A DNA stretch of 64,000 bases, taken from positions 124,001-188,000 of the forward strand of contig NZ_BAAAYO010000006.1 of assembly GCF_039536325.1 (NCBI RefSeq), in the 5' to 3' direction. Positions within the stretch are counted from its first letter, which is position 1, and each line of letters opens with the position of its first letter. Below, piece by piece: positions 60,035 through 64,000 of the stretch. The position numbers and the translations under genes are program-made. The DNA is from Paenibacillus_AB hodogayensis (GTDB taxonomy: Bacteria; Bacillota; Bacilli; Paenibacillales; NBRC-103111). The notes under the pieces were generated by a model that did not search any database, was not told the origin of the DNA, and worked only from the letters and a program-made list of their open reading frames with translations.

Positions 60035-60958
60035 TTAGAACAGCGCGTTGTCTTTGCTTATTTTGCGTACGACATAGTTGGACAGGATGACGAGCACGAA
60101 CCCGACGGTCGCCTGATACAACCCCGCGGCAGAGCTCATCCCCGTATCTCCGAGCGTGATCAGCGAACGGTACACATACGTATCGATCACATCGGTTACG
60201 TTGTGCAGTGGCCCCGAGTTGAGCGGAACCTGGAAGAACAACCCGAAGTCGGAATAAAAAATGCGTCCGATCTGCAGCAAGGTCAGCATAATGATAACCG
60301 GCATAATCGAAGGGATTGTAATGCTGGTCAGTTGTCTCCACTTGCCCGCTCCGTCTATCGTTGCGGCTTCGTAGTATTCTTTGTCGATCCCGATGATCGC
60401 CGCCAGATAGATGATGCTGTAATAGCCGACGCTTTTCCATACTTGGACCAGTGTCAGAATATAAGGCCAATATTTCGATTCAAGGTACCAAGAGATTTCA
60501 TCGAGCCCCAGCAGCGGGAGGACGGTTTTGTTCATCAATCCGTTCTGGACGTTTAAAAACGCATACACCAGGTAGCCGACAACAACCATCGAGATCAGGA
60601 AAGGCAGCAGCAGCACGCTTTGATAAAAGCTTTTCATCACTTTATTTTTGACTTCGTTAATCAAGATGGCGAGGCCGATGGCTGCGACGAGGTCGAGAAC
60701 GAGAAAAGCTCCGTTGTACAGCAGCGTGTTTCGCGTAATGACGAAAGCGTCGTCCGTCTTGAACAAATACTCGAAGTTTTTAAATCCGACCCACTCGCTT
60801 CCCCAGATGCCCTGCGCATAGTTAATGTTCTTGAAAGCGATCACGACGCCGAACATGGGCAAGTAATTGTTAATCAAAAGGTAGGCCAAGCCGGGCACCA
60901 TCATGAGCAGCAACACTCTGAACCGCTTCCATTGGCGGAGACGCCTCGTCCATGTCAA
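60035..60958 (-). CDS. Carbohydrate ABC transporter permease, LplB-like
   Basis: 307 residues, six membrane helices (first at FRVLLLMMVPGLAYLLINNY). The ATPase-contact loop is EYYEAATIDGAGKWRQLTSI. It is the first gene of the six-gene uptake and sensing operon. The TTG start follows AAGGGG at about 11 bases. A promoter-like -10 with an overlapping cre-like site lies 37-66 bases upstream. Confidence 0.92.
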   Translation of the reverse strand: MTWTRRLRQWKRFRVLLLMMVPGLAYLLINNYLPMFGVVIAFKNINYAQGIWGSEWVGFKNFEYLFKTDDAFVITRNTLLYNGAFLVLDLVAAIGLAILINEVKNKVMKSFYQSVLLLPFLISMVVVGYLVYAFLNVQNGLMNKTVLPLLGLDEISWYLESKYWPYILTLVQVWKSVGYYSIIYLAAIIGIDKEYYEAATIDGAGKWRQLTSITIPSIMPVIIMLTLLQIGRIFYSDFGLFFQVPLNSGPLHNVTDVIDTYVYRSLITLGDTGMSSAAGLYQATVGFVLVILSNYVVRKISKDNALF

Positions 60959-60994
60959 TATTTATAACACCCCTTGTTCATTTATTGTTTTCTC

Positions 60995-61024
60995 AGTATA
61001 AATTTATTTTGCATGCGCTTCCAC
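60995..61024 (-). promoter_or_regulatory. Promoter with cre-like site of the GH20/ABC operon
   Basis: On the minus strand TATACT (60995-61000) is a good -10. The -35 position (61018-61023) reads TGGAAG, which is poor and suggests an activator. GTGGAAGCGCATGCA (61010-61024) matches 13 of 15 cre positions, including all of TG-AA-CG and the final CA, and covers the -35. Confidence 0.5.
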
Positions 61025-61157
61025 CACAATACGGTCATTGCAATAACAAAAACTAGACAACGTTGGGGAGGCAACCGGGAGGGCGTCTAGCTTGGGTATA
61101 AGTTACCGTCCGGAAGGGGACAATCACGCTAAGAAAAGCCAAAAGGAGCGGACTCCG

Positions 61158-61829
61158 ATGAACCGATATCCCCCCGAATACCGCCCCGGCCTTTTCCCGT
61201 CCGGCGGCAGCCCTCCCTTCCGGGACAACGGATGGCTCCAGCTTCTCGTCGGCGCCTTTGTCCTCTATTGGGCGTTTATGGCCCTATGGCCTGTGCAGCG
61301 GTCGCTCTGGATAGCGGAAAACGTGCTGCTCGTCTGCCTGGCCGCCGCGCTAGTCTGGACGTACCGGTGGTTCCGGTTCAGCAATCGGTCATATTTGTTT
61401 ATCGTGCTGTTCTTGTCCCTGCATACTTATGCGGCGCATTACTCGTATGAAGCGAACCCCCTCGACGCATGGCTGAAAGCCGTCTTTCATTTCCAGCGCA
61501 GCTATTATGACCGAATAGTGCATTTCGCCTTCGGCTTGTTCTGGATCTATCCGTTCGCGGAGCTGTATGCCCGGCTGACCGGACGGCGTGGCGTGTGGCT
61601 GTTCCTCGTTCCCCTTGCTGCCGTGCTCGGGTTGAGCGCCTTGTTCGAGATTGTGGAGATGACAGCGGCCAGTTGGTCGGGGCAAGGGCAGAACAGCGAG
61701 CAATTCCTCGGGATGCAGGGGGACCTGTTCGATACGCAAAAGGATATGATGGTCGCCTTATTCGGGGCTTTGATCGCCCTCGGTCTGCTCGTATGGAGTG
61801 TATGGAATCGCAAGAAGGCGGGCGTATAG
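61158..61829 (+). CDS. DUF2238 membrane protein (YjdF-like)
   Basis: About 223 residues with six hydrophobic segments. Family marks are THYAAHYSYEANPLD-like (here LHTYAAHYSYEANPLDAWLK), RSYYDRIVHFAFGLFWIYPF, the acidic segment LFEIVEMTAASW and QGDLFDTQKDMMVALFGALI. The function is unknown. The ATG at 61158 follows AAAGGAG at 8 bases; an earlier ATG at 61092 has no site. It converges on the MFS transporter gene over a shared terminator. Confidence 0.9.
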   Translation: MNRYPPEYRPGLFPSGGSPPFRDNGWLQLLVGAFVLYWAFMALWPVQRSLWIAENVLLVCLAAALVWTYRWFRFSNRSYLFIVLFLSLHTYAAHYSYEANPLDAWLKAVFHFQRSYYDRIVHFAFGLFWIYPFAELYARLTGRRGVWLFLVPLAAVLGLSALFEIVEMTAASWSGQGQNSEQFLGMQGDLFDTQKDMMVALFGALIALGLLVWSVWNRKKAGV

Positions 61830-61853
61830 CGAGGATAAACGAGATAACCGCAA

Positions 61854-61898
61854 AAAAGCCGCTTCAGCAGCCAAAACGGCTTGCGGAAGCGGCTTTAT
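61854..61898. terminator. Bidirectional terminator between DUF2238 and MFS genes
   Basis: AAAGCCGCTTC / GAAGCGGCTTT with a 20-base loop, which itself can pair (GCCAAAACGGC). A tract precedes it and a short T tract follows. Confidence 0.8.
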
Positions 61899-61924
61899 GC
61901 CGCAAAGCGGCGAAGTGTCGAGCG

Positions 61925-63196
61925 TCAGGCATGAATCGTTTCCGCCTCGGCCGCCCCTTTGCGCAAATCGACTTTGGCCAGCAGCCAAATGCCCACGATG
62001 AAGAATACGGCCAAGGCCAATATGCCCAGACGGCTCGATCCCGTGGCCAAACCGACCACGGAAAAAACGAAAGGTCCGACAATCGCGGAAAATTTGCTGG
62101 AAACGCTCAGGAAGCCGAAAAACTCGACCGGGCGATCCGATGGGACCAGACGGCTGTAAATCGAACGAGCGATCGCCTGACTGCCTCCCTGAACCATCCC
62201 CACCACACAGGCCAGCGCATAAAACTGCCACGCCTGGGTCATGAAATATCCGAACACGACAATTAGAACATAGACGCCGAGCGAAATGTAGAGAGAAATT
62301 TTAGAACCAAGCCGCTGGGCGATTTTACCGAACAACAGCGTGAACGGAATACCGACAAACTGCGTGATGACGAGCGCGGCGATCAGGCTGAACGAATCGA
62401 GCCCGATCTCGGTGCCGTAGATCGTGGCCATCGTAATGATCGTGCTGATTCCGTCATTGAAGAACCAGTAGGCAATCAAATATTTGAGCAGCTCCGGGTA
62501 ACGTCTGATGCGTTTAAACGTATGTATGATGCGCGAAAATCCGATCTTGGCATATTGTCCGATCGTATGCGACGAACCCGTCCTTGTGTCTTTGACCCGG
62601 CGAAACAGCGGCAAGGAAAAGACGAACCACCACACCGCAACCGAGGCAAACGACAGATGCGTACCCGCCAAGCTGTCGGGCAGCCCGAACCATTCGAACT
62701 TCTGAATCATCAACAGGTTAAGAATAAGCAGCACGCCGCCGCCGATATAGCCGTAGGCGTAGCCTCTGGACGATATGTAGTCGCGCTTCTCAGGCTCGAC
62801 CAGATCGTTCAGCAGCGCATCGTAGAAAGCATTGCCTCCGGTAAAGCCGATCGTCCCCAGTATGAACAGAAACGAGGCGAGCACATAGTCGCCCTTGCCT
62901 ACAAAGACGAAGCAAAGGGAAGCGAGTATGCCCAAATACGAAAACAGCCGCAAAAACCGTACCTTGAAGCCGCTGTAGTCGGCGATCGCCCCCAGGATGG
63001 GCGTCAGCACCGCCACAATCAGCATCGCGATGGACTGCGTCATTCCCCAGTACGAGGTCGCCATCTGCTCGTTCGGCAGCGTCGAGGCGGCTACCCCGCT
63101 GTAAAAGATCGGAAGCACCGCCGCTATCATCGTCGTCGCGAACGCGGAGTTAGCCCAATCGTACATGACCCATGCCCGAACCTTATGCCGATCCAT
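61925..63196 (-). CDS. UMF1/Atg22-like MFS transporter
   Basis: About 423 residues with 12 hydrophobic segments. It begins with the family hallmark RAWVMYDWANSAFATTMIAA and has GGNAFYDALLNDLVEPEKRD and QGGSQAIARSIYSRLVP in the expected places. Vacuolar Atg22 exports amino acids; bacterial members are thought to export small metabolites, substrate unknown. The ATG at 63196 follows GGAGGAG. The upstream ATG of the longer frame (63280) has no binding site. Confidence 0.92.
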   Translation of the reverse strand: MDRHKVRAWVMYDWANSAFATTMIAAVLPIFYSGVAASTLPNEQMATSYWGMTQSIAMLIVAVLTPILGAIADYSGFKVRFLRLFSYLGILASLCFVFVGKGDYVLASFLFILGTIGFTGGNAFYDALLNDLVEPEKRDYISSRGYAYGYIGGGVLLILNLLMIQKFEWFGLPDSLAGTHLSFASVAVWWFVFSLPLFRRVKDTRTGSSHTIGQYAKIGFSRIIHTFKRIRRYPELLKYLIAYWFFNDGISTIITMATIYGTEIGLDSFSLIAALVITQFVGIPFTLLFGKIAQRLGSKISLYISLGVYVLIVVFGYFMTQAWQFYALACVVGMVQGGSQAIARSIYSRLVPSDRPVEFFGFLSVSSKFSAIVGPFVFSVVGLATGSSRLGILALAVFFIVGIWLLAKVDLRKGAAEAETIHA

Positions 63197-63347
63197 CGGA
63201 CTCCTCCTCTCCCGTAACCGCCGCTGATGCGACGATTCCCATCCATTGTAACACCGCGCCGCGAAGCCGACTACGGACATTTTGAGCCGACAGCCACAAA
63301 TGGGTACAAGAACTAGGCGCTAACACATTCCCCGGCAGACGGGGAGT

Positions 63348-63356
63348 CATATAATA
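63348..63356 (+). promoter_or_regulatory. Possible sporulation (sigma-K-like) -10 element
   Basis: CATATAATA fits the sigma-K/E -10 pattern CATAnnnTA and lies 37 bases before the CotD-like gene. A -35 at proper spacing is not convincing, and the same bases also contain TATAAT. Confidence 0.35.
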
Positions 63357-63392
63357 TCCCGTATCCCGACATAAAGGAGATGAATTTATAAA

Positions 63393-63623
63393 ATGTCTCA
63401 TTGCCCAAAACCGTTGTGTCCGACCAGTAATGTCTTCGATCCGCCAAAAGTGGTATACCGCGACCACTACCACCCGCAAATCGTTAACGTCATTCATCAA
63501 GTCGAGGTGGTCAACCGCCATCATTGCGTGCCCGTACCTCGCCACGTCTATTGCTATTCCGAGAGAAACGAATATCCTTCGGCGTCAGCAATGCCTTTCG
63601 GTCCGTATCGCCGCGGCCGCTGA
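63393..63623 (+). CDS. CotD-like spore coat protein
   Basis: 76 residues, rich in His, Tyr, Pro and Val, with few cysteines. It reads MSHCPKPLCPTSNVFDPPKV and then HYHPQIVNVIHQVEVVNRHH, the pattern of CotD-family coat proteins. Such proteins are structural parts of the inner spore coat. It ends in basic residues (YRRGR). The ATG follows AAAGGAG. A strong terminator follows. Confidence 0.75.
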   Translation: MSHCPKPLCPTSNVFDPPKVVYRDHYHPQIVNVIHQVEVVNRHHCVPVPRHVYCYSERNEYPSASAMPFGPYRRGR

Positions 63624-63646
63624 TCGCTGTCGCGCTCCTTACCGAA

Positions 63647-63682
63647 GATGCTCCGGGCTTTATGCCCGGAGCATCTCTTTTT
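63647..63682. terminator. Terminator between CotD-like and acyl-CoA ligase genes
   Basis: GATGCTCCGGGC / GCCCGGAGCATC is a perfect 12-bp stem with a 5-base loop and TCTTTTT on the plus strand. Confidence 0.92.
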
Positions 63683-63700
63683 CGTGCACCCTTTCGGGGC

Positions 63701-64000
63701 TTACTCCTTGGATCCATCGTCCTCCGTCCGTTCCCCCTCCCTCAGCTCCCGGCGCAGCACCTTGCCGACCATCGTCTTCGGCAGCGAATCGCGAAACTCG
63801 TATACGCGCGGCACCTTGTAGGCAGCCAGCTTCGATCGGCAGAAGCCGTTCAGCGCTTGCTCGGAGACGTCCGTCCCCGGCTTCCGGACGACAAATGCTT
63901 TCACCGTCTCGCCTCGGTACTCGTCGGGAATGCCGATAACCGCCGCCTCCTGCACGTCCGGATGCTCGAACAGCACCTCCTCTACCTCCCGCGGGAAAAT
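63701..64000 (-). CDS. Acyl-CoA ligase (AMP-forming), C-terminal part, cut by the window end
   Basis: The last 99 residues of an adenylate-forming ligase; the frame is open to the window edge. It reads FPREVEEVLFEHPDVQEAAV, then GIPDEYRGETVKAFVV and the catalytic C-terminal LPKTMVGKVLRRELRE, where the lysine of GKVLRR is the A10 residue that makes the adenylate. This matches long-chain fatty-acid CoA ligases (LcfA type), which would feed the beta-oxidation genes 20 kb away. The chain-length preference cannot be told from this part. Confidence 0.88.
   Translation of the reverse strand: MFPREVEEVLFEHPDVQEAAVIGIPDEYRGETVKAFVVRKPGTDVSEQALNGFCRSKLAAYKVPRVYEFRDSLPKTMVGKVLRRELREGERTEDDGSKE

Overview
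The window looks like a chromosomal segment of a spore-forming, moderately GC-rich Bacillales bacterium, most likely Paenibacillaceae (Paenibacillus/Cohnella type). Reasons: strong AGGAGG-type ribosome binding sites with TTG/GTG starts, LplB/YtcP-type sugar permeases beside a YesM/YesN two-component pair, a class Ib nrdI-nrdE-nrdF operon, YtkL-, YdaT- and YhfH-like small proteins, HelD, a fadN-fadA-fadE operon in Bacillus order, and a CotD-like spore coat protein. I saw no rRNA, tRNA, CRISPR array, phage or transposase gene. Species and GC content are judged by eye only.

Layout. 1-3.5 kb: end of an unidentified gene, a flavoprotein with a HEAT-like tail, a pair of palindromic repeat units next to a broken small gene, and a CBS-domain protein. 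3.5-7.2 kb: nrdIEF with candidate NrdR boxes. 7.3-11.2 kb: cysteine dioxygenase, a protein of unknown function, a MEKHLA / PhnC-like ATPase / atypical SDR operon, and a YdaT-like protein. 11.4-14.2 kb: an ABC-2 exporter operon with a promoter and an array of ATGAAT half-sites. 14.3-20.4 kb: a YtkL-like hydrolase; a DegT aminotransferase with an M55 D-aminopeptidase, divergent from an AraC regulator; an RpiR regulator with a sugar isomerase-like TIM barrel. 20.7-23.9 kb: HelD, hemolysin III, and a 58-residue membrane protein.

24.1-36.8 kb is the main accessory region. One strand carries a D-threonine aldolase/D-serine dehydratase-like enzyme, RidA, an M20 deacylase, an M81 (MlrC-like) peptidase, a class III aminotransferase/aminomutase, an SDR, an IclR regulator and an FAH-family hydrolase. 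Behind it lie two sugar-ABC permeases without a binding protein and a large GATase-like/deacetylase-like protein. I read this as a catabolic island for an N-acylated beta-hydroxy-D-amino acid or a 2-amino-2-deoxy-aldonate (amino-sugar acid). Deacylation, PLP elimination to a 2-keto-3-deoxy acid helped by RidA, oxidation by the SDR and C-C cleavage by the FAH enzyme would make a coherent route. This is inference, but it is the part I would test first.

37-48 kb: fatty-acid beta-oxidation: thioesterase, fadE, fadA, fadN, a FadF-like Fe-S protein, and divergent etfB-etfA. A partial acyl-CoA ligase closes the window. 47.7-52.4 kb: SGNH hydrolase, M42 peptidase, esterase, nitroreductase with a clear promoter/operator, and an amidohydrolase. 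52.4-61 kb: a complete uptake and sensing operon (two permeases, lipoprotein binding protein, GH20-like hexosaminidase, YesM kinase, YesN regulator) with a cre-like site at its promoter. 61-64 kb: DUF2238 membrane protein, UMF1/MFS transporter, CotD-like coat protein, acyl-CoA ligase fragment.
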